Shown here piece by piece: positions 46,380 through 55,774 of a DNA stretch of 64,000 bases. The DNA lies in assembly GCA_016744995.1 (NCBI GenBank), contig JADGDG010000012.1, forward strand, positions 1 to 64,000, read 5' to 3'. The notes beneath the pieces are model-generated. The model ran no database searches, was not told where the DNA came from, and saw only the letters and a program-made list of their open reading frames with translations. The stretch's first letter is position 1; each line of letters begins with the position of its first letter. The translations under genes were made by a program, and so were the position numbers. The stretch comes from Gammaproteobacteria bacterium (GTDB lineage Bacteria; Pseudomonadota; Gammaproteobacteria; GRL18).

Positions 46380-46904
46380 TCAGGCATTATCAGCAGCTTG
46401 TCCTGAATGTATTTCAGCAGAGATTTTTTCGATTTCTTTATCGATAAAAAATAAGCCACTGCCCTCTAGCCCAATCATTTCTATCTTATCAGTGATCGAT
46501 TTAAAGGTTTTTTCTTCCTCATGCTGCTCGGAAACATACCATTGCAAGAAGTTAAAAGTGGAAAAATCCCCTTCATCCTGAGCAATTTTTGCCAGTTTAT
46601 TTATTTCTGTGGTAATAAGAACTTCATGCTCATAGGTCTGCCTAAATACTTCAACAATGGATTCATAATCACTGGGGGGAGCATCTATCTGACCAAGTAT
46701 CGCCAAACCACCCGTCTCATTAACGTAGGTAAATAAACGCTGCATATGCCCCATTTCTTCAGTCGCATGTAATTGCAGAAATTCCGAACAGCCTTCCAGA
46801 CTCTGGTATTCACACCAGGCACTCATTTGTAAATAAAGGTTTGATGAATAAAATTCCAGATTAATCTGGCGATTTAAAGCATCCAGCATGTTTTGGCTTA
46901 GCAT
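46380..46904 (-). CDS. ftnA: Bacterial ferritin FtnA
   Basis: The 174-residue four-helix protein carries ferroxidase ligands in INLEFYSSNLYLQ (Glu17), ATEEMGHM (Glu50/His53), EHEVLITTEINK (Glu94) and SEQHEEE. The non-haem type is clear because no haem-ligand methionine region is needed and the length fits FtnA. It stores iron as a ferric core. No strong Fur box is seen directly upstream. Confidence 0.95.
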   Translation of the reverse strand: MLSQNMLDALNRQINLEFYSSNLYLQMSAWCEYQSLEGCSEFLQLHATEEMGHMQRLFTYVNETGGLAILGQIDAPPSDYESIVEVFRQTYEHEVLITTEINKLAKIAQDEGDFSTFNFLQWYVSEQHEEEKTFKSITDKIEMIGLEGSGLFFIDKEIEKISAEIHSGQAADNA

Positions 46905-46985
46905 AATAATATTACTCTTTTATTAAATTGACACAGAATCGAAAGTATACAATAAAAAGGAGTAAAAGACAGGAATAACACATTT

Positions 46986-47061
46986 TGCCGGGAACATGAG
47001 CATCTGCCCGTGTTATATTCTTATAATGTCAAACACAGGTGAGATGCCCATGCTCCCGGCA
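46986..47061. repeat. Long imperfect palindrome (REP/MITE-like)
   Basis: A left arm (46986-47014, beginning TGCCGGGAACATGAGCATCT) and right arm (47032-47061) form a nearly complete hairpin with only a few mismatches. The 17-base AT-rich spacer is TATTCTTATAATGTCAA-like. It lies 18 bases beyond the end of the di-haem protein gene and upstream of ftnA. It shares a core with 46329-46363. Confidence 0.75.
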
Positions 47062-47078
47062 ATTGGCAAAGATGTGCT

Positions 47079-48593
47079 TTATATCGACTTAAGAAACTTA
47101 ACCAGTGATTCACGATCTTGTTTGCTCATGGCAACATATTTCTGTTTCGCTTTTTCAGCTTCACCACCATGCCATAAGATTGCTTCAGATAAGCTTCTGG
47201 CCCGACCATCATGCATAAAATTGGTGTGCCCATTGGTAATTTTGACCATACCTATGCCCCATAAAGGCGCCGTTCTCCACTCATATCCATCAGCATCAAA
47301 ACTGGGCCTGTGATCTGCCAGTCCTTCACCCATATTATGCAGCAATAGATCGGTATAAGGCGAAATTTTCTGATTCTGCAATCTTTTTCTGCGATGTTCA
47401 GTACCCGTAACCATATCCGTTCTATGGCAGGCATTACAATTCGTCTCAACAAATAATTGCTCACCTCTCTGCACATCCGGGTTATCCAGATAATCACGTC
47501 CAGGAATACTTAAAAATTCCAGGTAGGTTGTCACCTGCTCTAATTGCGCAACCGTCATTTCGTTCTCATTACCGGAAGTACCATGAATTGCGTTTTGGCA
47601 ATCCATTTGTTTATCCGTACAGTTCTGCATAGTAAATTGGGGGTTGGTCACACCCATATCATTCACTGCAGCATCAGCCGATTGTTGTCTAATCGTTGGT
47701 GTTTCAGCTTTCCAGCCATATTTACCCACTGACATCTTCTGCTTTGCTACATCCCAGACCATATTAGGTTTACCCGAAATACCATCGCCATCTTTATCAT
47801 CTGGATCGGCATTTTCTAAAATTGTTTTATCCGCCAAAGCATCCAGCAAACCAAGACCAGCGACATGAGGGCCAACACGGGGTGAAATCATTGCATCTTT
47901 TCCCATATCACCATAATTAGCTTTTACAATGGTATAAATTGGCTTACGTAATGAATAGCTTTCACCATCGGCAAACTTGCCTTCTATAGTTTCATAGGAA
48001 ATATCAATCTCCACTTCAGGTTTATGTCCTTCAATTGCTTTATCCGCCAATTGTCCACCATAAATGGGATGAGGATTAGGCCCGCCATGCATACCTTTTC
48101 CAGGAACACTGACCCTTAATAACAAACCAGCAAGAGCTTCACCCGGTTTTTGAGGTGGTGCAGCACGGCCATCAGAAAAATGACAGCTTTCACATGAGTC
48201 ACCGTTAAACAAAGGTCCCAGCCCATCTCGATCTCTGGGATAAGAGTGCTGACTATTCTTATCAGCCACATTAAATGCTCTTTCAAAAAAACCATCTCCC
48301 TCATCAAAAGCTTTTGATAAGCCCCAGGGGAGATTACCTGCTTCAACCGTAAATGAATTTGGACCGTATTGAAAGTGAGTCAGATCACCGGCAGTCAATG
48401 ATTTTTCCGGCTTGTCTTTTAAACCATTCAAAGCATCAGGATCTTCACCATAAGCTGCCGAGGTGGGGAAAATTTGAGTTTTATAATAGGCATAAGCAAA
48501 TACACTGCCTGATACTACCAGAGCAATTGCCACTGCAATAGATTTAAATTTATATTTGACTATGGGCTTAGAGTTGGTTTTAACTTCAGACAT
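47079..48593 (-). CDS. Di-haem oxidoreductase (DUF1111 family)
   Basis: The 504-residue protein has an N-terminal signal anchor (about residues 15-35). Two c-type haem motifs are CESCHF (about 135) and CNACHR (about 390), with family segments DGRAAPPQKPGEALAGLLLR, GLGLLDALADKTIL and NFMHDGRARSLSEAILWHGG. Relatives are typically encoded with imelysin and DUF1513 proteins, as here. The start at 48593 has GGAG 6 bases upstream. Periplasmic redox function is likely; substrate unknown. Confidence 0.9.
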   Translation of the reverse strand: MSEVKTNSKPIVKYKFKSIAVAIALVVSGSVFAYAYYKTQIFPTSAAYGEDPDALNGLKDKPEKSLTAGDLTHFQYGPNSFTVEAGNLPWGLSKAFDEGDGFFERAFNVADKNSQHSYPRDRDGLGPLFNGDSCESCHFSDGRAAPPQKPGEALAGLLLRVSVPGKGMHGGPNPHPIYGGQLADKAIEGHKPEVEIDISYETIEGKFADGESYSLRKPIYTIVKANYGDMGKDAMISPRVGPHVAGLGLLDALADKTILENADPDDKDGDGISGKPNMVWDVAKQKMSVGKYGWKAETPTIRQQSADAAVNDMGVTNPQFTMQNCTDKQMDCQNAIHGTSGNENEMTVAQLEQVTTYLEFLSIPGRDYLDNPDVQRGEQLFVETNCNACHRTDMVTGTEHRRKRLQNQKISPYTDLLLHNMGEGLADHRPSFDADGYEWRTAPLWGIGMVKITNGHTNFMHDGRARSLSEAILWHGGEAEKAKQKYVAMSKQDRESLVKFLKSI

Positions 48594-48743
48594 GGGTACT
48601 CCGTCAGAAAAGGTTATAGATAAATAAAACACTTTATTTATTACCTTCACCCACAGAAGCATTAATAAACACTATATTATAATGCAACCTTAACATTCAT
48701 TGACATATATATCAATATAAATATTCATATATGTATATTTATA

Positions 48744-49127
48744 CTATTTTCTTCGTTCCTGTTTTAAACGCCGCTCGGATACTGAACGATTTTCCAGTTT
48801 AAAGCTTCGTGAATTTGATGCTCTTTTCCTTCGTGTCGTATAGCGACGATTTCTTCGACGGCGATCCGGTCCGGTATAAGTATCACACTGAATGATATTA
48901 TCAATGACCTTAAAGCGTTCTAATTTATCATCTAATGGGAGCAAGGGAACTGTATATTCATGTGCACAACCGGCATTAATAATGATCTGTTTTTTATTAC
49001 CAGGTATTTTTTTAAAAAAAACACTGAAATTTGAATATCCCTCATGCTGAATCATTTCACCATATAGCTGTATAAGGTGATTTAAAACAGTTAAATGTGC
49101 ATGTTCTGATAACTGTTTCTTAGACAA
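48744..49127 (-). CDS. Hypothetical protein with Arg-rich tail
   Basis: The 127-residue protein has a soluble N-terminal half (LIQLYGEMIQHEGYSNFSVF). The strongly basic C-terminus starts at TGPDRRRRNRRYTTRRKRAS and ends RLKQERRK, suggesting nucleic-acid or polyanion binding. The start is TTG with AAGGAG 8 bases upstream, overlapping the DUF1513 gene by 8 bases. No family is recognised. Confidence 0.66.
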   Translation of the reverse strand: MSKKQLSEHAHLTVLNHLIQLYGEMIQHEGYSNFSVFFKKIPGNKKQIIINAGCAHEYTVPLLPLDDKLERFKVIDNIIQCDTYTGPDRRRRNRRYTTRRKRASNSRSFKLENRSVSERRLKQERRK

Positions 49128-50268
49128 ATGCAGCTCCTTTAATCGAAATCATATGATTATCCCAACTTTTATTTGAAGTCATCAAAAGTGATAATTGATT
49201 AGTTTCAGGATTAACAGCATGTAATTCACCTTTTGATGTAGATATAATAAAGGCATCTTGCTCATTATCAAAAATCACACCATAGGGTTTGTGCAAATCA
49301 ATACTGGAGATAAGTCTTTTCTCTTTGGCCAACCAAAAGGTCACCAAATTTCCTTTCGGACTGGTTACAGCATAAATTGAACCATCCACATTAAAAGCAG
49401 CACTCGCGGTATAATAATTCATTCTGCTCAGATTTTTTTCATCAAGCTGTGGATATTTAAGCATCAAATCCCCTCTTTCATGCATAGCAACCAAAGGAAC
49501 AGGCTGAATATGTTCTCCTTGATATTGCAAAGCTGCCACAACAGTATCATTTTTTGAAACAGCCAAATGGCGAATACTGGACTGATGATTATCCAGTGTA
49601 TATTGTGCCAACAAATCACCATTTATACTGTCAATATAGGATAAATTAGGCTTCATAGTGCTGATATTTAACTTCTTTCGAAGTTGATCAGGATGGGTTT
49701 CAATACCACCATTAGCAATAACCAATGTTTTTGAATCTGTTAGCAGTTTTATATCATGAGGCCCGATACCATAGCTATCAAAAGAGGATATGACTTTATA
49801 GTTATCACTGCTTCTGATAACTATACGACCTTTTGCATGATTAAAATCATTTTCAGTAGTAAAAATCATCTGCCCGTCATGACTAAAACAGGCATGACCA
49901 TAAAAGTGCAAACCGGAATCACTGCTCACAAATTGAGAAATGGCTTGTTTATTTATACTAACTTCACAAAACTGAATGCCAGGACGGCGACCAATCACCA
50001 GGATCGTATCGGGTTTGGCCGGATGCAATAAAACATCATGACCCCTAAAAGGAATTGATACATTCACTTCCCGATCATTATCAAACCAGGAAATATAATA
50101 ATTCATACCTCGTATTGTCTTTTTATAACTGGCTGAAACAACGGGAAGTACTCCCCTCTTAGTCCCAGAAGCAAATACATTACTTATACTGAATCCAAGA
50201 CAATATGCTGTCACACCATATGAAGCACTCTTTGTAATACCTTTTGAAATAAATTGTCTTCGATTCAT
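49120..50268 (-). CDS. DUF1513 beta-propeller protein with Tat-type leader
   Basis: The 382-residue protein starts MNRRQFISKG, a twin-arginine-like signal. DUF1513 propeller segments follow: SIPFRGHDVLLHPAKPDTIL, GLHFYGHACFSHDGQMIFTT, GIGPHDIKLLTDSKTLVIAN, NGGIETHPD and HKPYGVIFD. The ATG at 50268 comes one base after the imelysin stop. This family is regularly the neighbour of imelysin and DUF1111 proteins and is probably periplasmic. The function is not established. Confidence 0.88.
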   Translation of the reverse strand: MNRRQFISKGITKSASYGVTAYCLGFSISNVFASGTKRGVLPVVSASYKKTIRGMNYYISWFDNDREVNVSIPFRGHDVLLHPAKPDTILVIGRRPGIQFCEVSINKQAISQFVSSDSGLHFYGHACFSHDGQMIFTTENDFNHAKGRIVIRSSDNYKVISSFDSYGIGPHDIKLLTDSKTLVIANGGIETHPDQLRKKLNISTMKPNLSYIDSINGDLLAQYTLDNHQSSIRHLAVSKNDTVVAALQYQGEHIQPVPLVAMHERGDLMLKYPQLDEKNLSRMNYYTASAAFNVDGSIYAVTSPKGNLVTFWLAKEKRLISSIDLHKPYGVIFDNEQDAFIISTSKGELHAVNPETNQLSLLMTSNKSWDNHMISIKGAAFV

Positions 50269-50269
50269 T

Positions 50270-51376
50270 TTAATCACCATCTTCTTCAAACACTAGTTTA
50301 AGATCTAATAACTTAGCCATTTCAGTCAGATCATTCTGTAACTCTTGTAATTCATGAAAAATTGCTTCAAATTCATCTGGTGGATTATCATAGTTCTTCT
50401 CAATCGGCAAAGTGAGCTTATTAAATAAACTGTTAATATGATCAAAATGATCACTGATACGATTGGCTAAATTTTTGTCTTTTACATAAATCAAATGATA
50501 AAGACCCATCGTATTAATATCACCATAAACTTTATCAACACCTAAGAAAATAGCTTTTATGTTATTAAGAGAATATTGGCTGCGCCAGGCATCTAATTTT
50601 TCAAAATCAGGATCGCCTCGAAAAAAATTAGTGGGTAAACCAATTTTATGCCAGACAATTATTTCCAGTGAATTTAACATTTGTGCAACAATATTCGTTG
50701 TAACCTCTTTTTGATCAAGATAAAATTTCCCCGTTACTTCTTTAAACTGATGTTTGGCACCATCAGGATCCTGGTTCCAATATTTTTTTATTTTAATAAT
50801 ATTTTCGGTAAGATCAATCGCCATTTTTTTCAATAACAGGCAACTTGATTTTTCTTCAAATTTCGATAAAGCAACCTGAGGATTATTATCAGCAAACAAT
50901 AAATACTCTATTGAAGCAAAACCAAAAATTGTTCTTTCTTCTTCTCCTGGATGAAGAGAGGGGTCCTTAAGAACAGCATCAATTACGGTCGTATTGATGG
51001 GCAGTTGATCAATTTGACGATAAACATATAAAGATTTAATAGGCGAAATTTGATAACTCCGACTCTCACGCCAAAGAATAATGGATTCTTTCCATCGCTT
51101 TTGAGCCAGCAAAAAATCATCCATTAAGCGGCTTTTTAATTGAGGTTTACAAAGCTCAATGATTGACTCATTCAGCAGTAAGACACTCTCTTCCACTGCA
51201 AAAACTGATGGTTCATAGACATGATCAGCAATATAATGGCTAACGTTCTTCTCAGTGATATTATCAAATTTTTTATCACGCAATTGATCATTTTCTTTAT
51301 TACAGCCAGACAGGCTAAACAGAGAGATAGCAGTGATTAGCAGTAATAAAAATATTTTAAATAGTTTTTTTTTCAT
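50270..51376 (-). CDS. Imelysin-family (IrpA-like) lipoprotein
   Basis: The 368-residue protein has a lipoprotein leader with lipobox LSGC (about residue 25). Imelysin helical repeats follow: AQKRWKESIILWRESRSYQI, then the active-motif region FGFASIEYLLF (about residue 153), and a second helical half. The histidine of the GxHxxE motif found in other imelysins is replaced by alanine, which is seen in IrpA-like members. The family is induced by iron limitation in other bacteria. It starts 22 bases after the small lipoprotein. Confidence 0.85.
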   Translation of the reverse strand: MKKKLFKIFLLLLITAISLFSLSGCNKENDQLRDKKFDNITEKNVSHYIADHVYEPSVFAVEESVLLLNESIIELCKPQLKSRLMDDFLLAQKRWKESIILWRESRSYQISPIKSLYVYRQIDQLPINTTVIDAVLKDPSLHPGEEERTIFGFASIEYLLFADNNPQVALSKFEEKSSCLLLKKMAIDLTENIIKIKKYWNQDPDGAKHQFKEVTGKFYLDQKEVTTNIVAQMLNSLEIIVWHKIGLPTNFFRGDPDFEKLDAWRSQYSLNNIKAIFLGVDKVYGDINTMGLYHLIYVKDKNLANRISDHFDHINSLFNKLTLPIEKNYDNPPDEFEAIFHELQELQNDLTEMAKLLDLKLVFEEDGD

Positions 51377-51398
51377 TATGACAACTTTCTGGTGGGGT

Positions 51399-51623
51399 TT
51401 ATGGGCGCTTAGGATCATACAGATCAAAATTGATCTGTTTATAAAACAGTTTTTTATCTTTGATAAAACGCTGATACATAATTAACTGCTGTTGTTCAAA
51501 TCGTTCCGGATCCGGTTTATGTAAAGGATCAACAAGAGGATTCAGATAACCTTTCTCCTGAGTTGCACAGGCAGTCAGAGCTAAAAATAAAACTGACAAT
51601 CCCATAAGCTTTAAATTTTTCAT
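51399..51623 (-). CDS. Small lipoprotein at the end of the pilus cluster
   Basis: A 74-residue protein with lipobox LTAC at about residue 19 and a tail FDLYDPKRP. It overlaps the secretin stop by 4 bases (ATGA), so it is coupled to it, and AGGTGG lies 8 bases upstream. Small lipoproteins next to secretins can act as pilotins, but this one shows no recognised pilotin fold. It is the link between pilus and imelysin genes. Confidence 0.72.
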   Translation of the reverse strand: MKNLKLMGLSVLFLALTACATQEKGYLNPLVDPLHKPDPERFEQQQLIMYQRFIKDKKLFYKQINFDLYDPKRP

Positions 51624-53776
51624 TGCGTTGCCACCTTTTTAGAAGTGATAAATTTTCCAAATAACTCATAAGGTGTTTTCCTGGAGATGATTACCGCATG
51701 AGAAGAAGACAGCGGCCGAATGAATTCTGCCGTAAAAGTCATAGCTGCCAGATCCTTGTAAAAAACTGATGTAAGTAAGTCCGGTTTGAGTCCAATAAGT
51801 TCTGAACTGTTATTGTTAAGCTCAATAGTATAAACATAATATTCGTATTGCTTATAAGCACTAAGCAGATACGCATTAATCGGTCCCATTTTCCAGGAAA
51901 TTGTATCAACTATCTGCACAGCATCAGGTTTATCACCAGGTATTTTCTGTTTATATTGAGAATCCGGAGTAAGATTCAGTACTGCAAAACGGCTCATATT
52001 TTTGAAGTGTTTTAGAGTTCCTGAATTAACACGTTCTTCATTACCAAATTCATCATCCAATAAAGCTTTGCCAGTCTTGATATAATCGTGATCTGACAAG
52101 CGACTTGTAATCTCATCTGAAGCCGATTCTGCATCATCAGAGTTATCAAAAATATGTGGCGTTATTAATAAGATTAATTCCTTTTTTACTTTTTTACGAT
52201 TATCTTTACTACCTATCACCCCAAGAATAGGAATATCTCCCCAGACTGGAATTTTATCCACATCATAGACTTCTTCTTCAGAAATCAAGCCACCGATTGC
52301 AATAGTTTTACCATCTTTAGCAATCACTGTTGCCATCATATTAGCAGTATTAATATTATCAATCGTAATGGTTTCACCTGATCCACCATCTACAACAATA
52401 TCAGTGCCTCCGGGTGCAACACTAGAGTTATCCTGAAAGATGCGCAATGTCACAGTTTTATCTTCATTAATTCTAGGTGATATATCTAAAGTTGTACCGA
52501 CATCACGAACTTCTGTTTCAATCGTAGTCGTAGTTAATACACCAGTTTGATTTTGAGAGGTATCGGTAGAAGCACCTGTTATCAGTGTGCGCTCCTGACC
52601 AATAAATATTTTTGCACGACGATTATTTACAGCCATCAACAACGGTGTAGCCAGGGTATTAATACGATTATCTTTTTGTAATAATTGCATGCGAAAACTC
52701 AAGGTATCATTTAGTATTGAAAAATTGAGAGTTCGCCCTGTTAAAATACCAAAATTACCTGCACCAAGTGATTGCTTTGGCTGTTCAACAGTAACAGCAG
52801 CATCACCATTACCAATCGTTTGTGTAACCGTTTTGCTGCTTGCAGCATCAAAGTCAAATACAGATGAAAACTCATCTCCTAACGTAACTTCCAATATTTT
52901 CATTTCCAATAAAACCTGGGGGGTTGGTTTATCGAGATTCTTAATTAAATCATCAATGGATGCAAGTGCAGCCTGGTCAGAAGTTCGAACAATCACAAGA
53001 TTATGAAGTTCGTTATAGGTCACGTAGATTGTTTCTTCAATCTGTTTGTTAACAACTTTTACTTCATCCAATGAAACAATCGGAATTTCATCATTAATGG
53101 TTTTTCTATTTAAAACCTGCAATTGAGCTGTTGTGAGTTCTTTTAAATTATTAGGATCAGTCGAATCCAAACCACCACCTCGGTTTCCACCACGATTATT
53201 GCTCCCATCACGGCTATTATTTCGGCGAGTTGAATTTGAGTCTGAAGAACTACTGGAAGCGATAAAATTTTCAGCATCATTTTGATCTGGTTCAGTTAAT
53301 TCAACACGTTCTCCATAGAGAGCTTCAATAGTCTGTGCTGCAATAGTTACATTTTCCTGTTTAAGAGTATAAACTCTGGTAAAATCTTTTTTAAACACAA
53401 CAATGTCTTTTTGATACTCTTCTGCTGTCATAATAAGCACAACATTAGTTTCTTCATTATAACGATACCACAAGCCAGCCACTCTGCTGATACTGTCTAC
53501 AACATCTTTAACCGTAGTGTTTTGTATGTAGACACTTACCAGTTTATCGCCTGCTTCCTGTGTTGCAACAATATTGACGCCAGATTGCTCTGCAATAATC
53601 CTGATGGCATCCGATAGCAGAGCATCATTAAATTCTATTGTTCCTAACTTGACATTCATTGCTTCTTTTGCAGTAGCATACACAGTATCGCTTATTAAAA
53701 GCGAATTTATCAAAAGAACAGTACAAAAAATAGAATAAGAAAAAAGTTTTAATTTTATTATAAACAGCTTAATCAT
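51620..53776 (-). CDS. mshL: Secretin (MshL/GspD/PilQ type)
   Basis: The 718-residue outer-membrane pore protein has a signal peptide and a STN-like N-domain (about residues 45-115). A secretin N-domain with a Ser/Asn/Gly-rich insert follows (about 170-205). The secretin core (about 280-545) has VLLEMKILEV, VPGGTDIVVDGGSG-like pore loop region and VPVWGDIPILGVIG, ending ELILLITPHIF. A C-terminal extension of about 150 residues follows. It is assigned to pilus or secretion export by its neighbours; MshL is the closest type by gene order. Confidence 0.86.
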   Translation of the reverse strand: MIKLFIIKLKLFSYSIFCTVLLINSLLISDTVYATAKEAMNVKLGTIEFNDALLSDAIRIIAEQSGVNIVATQEAGDKLVSVYIQNTTVKDVVDSISRVAGLWYRYNEETNVVLIMTAEEYQKDIVVFKKDFTRVYTLKQENVTIAAQTIEALYGERVELTEPDQNDAENFIASSSSSDSNSTRRNNSRDGSNNRGGNRGGGLDSTDPNNLKELTTAQLQVLNRKTINDEIPIVSLDEVKVVNKQIEETIYVTYNELHNLVIVRTSDQAALASIDDLIKNLDKPTPQVLLEMKILEVTLGDEFSSVFDFDAASSKTVTQTIGNGDAAVTVEQPKQSLGAGNFGILTGRTLNFSILNDTLSFRMQLLQKDNRINTLATPLLMAVNNRRAKIFIGQERTLITGASTDTSQNQTGVLTTTTIETEVRDVGTTLDISPRINEDKTVTLRIFQDNSSVAPGGTDIVVDGGSGETITIDNINTANMMATVIAKDGKTIAIGGLISEEEVYDVDKIPVWGDIPILGVIGSKDNRKKVKKELILLITPHIFDNSDDAESASDEITSRLSDHDYIKTGKALLDDEFGNEERVNSGTLKHFKNMSRFAVLNLTPDSQYKQKIPGDKPDAVQIVDTISWKMGPINAYLLSAYKQYEYYVYTIELNNNSSELIGLKPDLLTSVFYKDLAAMTFTAEFIRPLSSSHAVIISRKTPYELFGKFITSKKVATQ

Positions 53777-54534
53777 CTTACTACGATAACCTCTTCACTA
53801 TCACCCGCATTAATAACACCGGGTTCAACAATAATTGTATTTTCATGAATTTCCTGAATATGTATCACCGATGTTAATCCAAGTGCTGATAATCCAACTC
53901 GATCATTTTCTTTAACCATATAAGTCACTTTTCCATTCAACTCCAATAAAGCAACGCGTGTACCATCAGGTTTTTTCACAACACCTTTTAAAACCATTTT
54001 TGGTAACTTGTCAGTAAAACCTTTTTGCTCAAATGGCAGGGAGTCTTCTATTAATCTTCCACCACCAGTCAATGATTTAGTTAAAGCAAAGGGATCTCTA
54101 AAAAATTTAATTTTTATTTCATTTTTTTCTTTAGAGGATCCATTTTGATTAACGCCAGCCTCTTTCATTAATTCATAAACTTGCTTATCCTGAACTTGAG
54201 TACTAGAATTATTTTTTTCCTCAGCATCCGATTTTGAAAGCTCATTTAAGTTTTCATCAATTTGATCTGATAACGACTGAACTTTCAAAGTTGAATTATT
54301 CTTTGTTCCTTCATCACTTAAATCATTTTTATGAAGCTTTTTATTGAGCTGCTTATAATAGTTATCAAGAACATCCATGTTTTTATTAAGCTCTGTAGCT
54401 GCACCCTCTCCAACATATTTAGAAATAATTTTTTGAGCATTTCCTTCTTCAGCTAGAGCTGTAAAAAAAGGGAAAACGGTTATCAATACAGTAACTGAAA
54501 TTAATAAGGATTTGTTTTTTGTATATATCTTCAT
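53773..54534 (-). CDS. PilP/GspC-like inner-membrane clamp protein
   Basis: The 253-residue protein has one N-terminal membrane segment, a Lys/Asn-rich linker, then FFRDPFALT and a small beta domain (LPKMVLKGVVKKPDGTRVAL, YMVKENDRVG, TIIVEPGVI) like PilP/GspC homology regions. It would bridge the inner platform and the secretin, and it overlaps the secretin gene by 4 bases. The ATG at 54534 is used; a GTG lies five codons upstream. Confidence 0.75.
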   Translation of the reverse strand: MKIYTKNKSLLISVTVLITVFPFFTALAEEGNAQKIISKYVGEGAATELNKNMDVLDNYYKQLNKKLHKNDLSDEGTKNNSTLKVQSLSDQIDENLNELSKSDAEEKNNSSTQVQDKQVYELMKEAGVNQNGSSKEKNEIKIKFFRDPFALTKSLTGGGRLIEDSLPFEQKGFTDKLPKMVLKGVVKKPDGTRVALLELNGKVTYMVKENDRVGLSALGLTSVIHIQEIHENTIIVEPGVINAGDSEEVIVVR

Positions 54535-54538
54535 AGCA

Positions 54539-55774
54539 CTACTGCCCACCAGTTGATACTTTTAACATTGCAGAAAAAAAGGAGAGATAAACAAAGCCTA
54601 TTGTTCCACCAATAATAACGGTTAAAATCGGTTGAATCATCTCACCCATTAGTTTAATACGTGCTCTTAATTCTACCTGATAGAATTCAGCCATCTGCAT
54701 CATGACGGTATCAAGATCACCACTTTTCTCACCAATTGTAACCATATGCTGCATCATTAAAGGAATTAATGCATGATTGAAGCTAGAGGTCAATGTCCCA
54801 CCCTGAGTAATTTTATTAGCTGCTGATTCAAAAGCTGTAAAAAAAGCATCATTTTTTATCAATTGTTTTGAAGCATTTATTGCATCCAGAATGGTCATAC
54901 CACTTTTTAATTGAATTGCCATTGACCAGCCAGTTTGAGCTAGAGTTGCGGCGGTTATATTCTTGCCAATGACAGGCATTCTAACCAAAATGTGATCAAT
55001 AATTTTTTTTCCGCCAGCCGTTGTATAGGATGCAAGAATAAGAAAAATCGTTGAAGAAAAAACAATTGCAATTATAGCGGCATAATCTTGCATAAAGGCA
55101 GACATATCCAACATTAACTGCGTAGACCAGGGCAATTCTGCACCTTGCCGCTCCAAAAAGGTAGCAAATTTTGGAATAATACTAATTAACAGGTAGAGGA
55201 TCACTGCAATAGTCACAAAAATTAAAATAACTGGATAGATCATGGCAGCCATTAAAGCACGTTTAACTTCAGCTTTACGTTCAAGGTCTTCAGCCAGACG
55301 CTCCATTACCTGATCCAACTCACCACTTTTTTCTCCACTTTCAATCATCTTAGGTAAAAAGTCACCAAAGATTTTTTCTTCCTGAGCAATTGAAGCTGAA
55401 AAACTTTTTCCCTCATTGATTCGATTGGCAATTGCTTGTATTGAACGGGATAGTTTTCGTTTCTGCACCAGACGGCTATTAGTTTCAAGTGACTCAAGTA
55501 TTGTGCTTCCTGAATGCAGCATAAGTGACATTTGTCTGAAAAAAGTGGCTAAATCATAGCTTTTTACCTTTGCATGATAACTTGGCAACAGCCACTCAAA
55601 TTTTTTCTGTTTAGCAAAAGGATCATGCAAATTGTCACTAAGTTTAATTTCTGTAACATATAATCCCTGTTCTCTAAGTTTTTCACTGACATCTTTCTCA
55701 TTTGAACCATCCTGAGTACCTTGTCGATCTTTGCCCTGGCCATCAACTGCTTTAAAAAAATAGGTATAAGCCAT
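54539..55774 (-). CDS. mshG: Inner-membrane platform protein (GspF/PilC/MshG type)
   Basis: The 411-residue protein has two T2SSF domains (about residues 70-195 and 275-400) and three membrane helices. It opens with FFKAVDGQGKDRQGTQDGSN and has FLPKMIESGEKSGELDQVME and MMQHMVTIGEKSGDLDTVMM as the paired signatures. AAGGAAT lies before the ATG, which shares a base with the GspE-type stop. Confidence 0.92.
   Translation of the reverse strand: MAYTYFFKAVDGQGKDRQGTQDGSNEKDVSEKLREQGLYVTEIKLSDNLHDPFAKQKKFEWLLPSYHAKVKSYDLATFFRQMSLMLHSGSTILESLETNSRLVQKRKLSRSIQAIANRINEGKSFSASIAQEEKIFGDFLPKMIESGEKSGELDQVMERLAEDLERKAEVKRALMAAMIYPVILIFVTIAVILYLLISIIPKFATFLERQGAELPWSTQLMLDMSAFMQDYAAIIAIVFSSTIFLILASYTTAGGKKIIDHILVRMPVIGKNITAATLAQTGWSMAIQLKSGMTILDAINASKQLIKNDAFFTAFESAANKITQGGTLTSSFNHALIPLMMQHMVTIGEKSGDLDTVMMQMAEFYQVELRARIKLMGEMIQPILTVIIGGTIGFVYLSFFSAMLKVSTGGQ

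Noticed and set aside
46303..46581. 92-codon plus-strand frame after nrdB
   Set aside because: Antisense to ferritin, which is a clear gene; no independent evidence.
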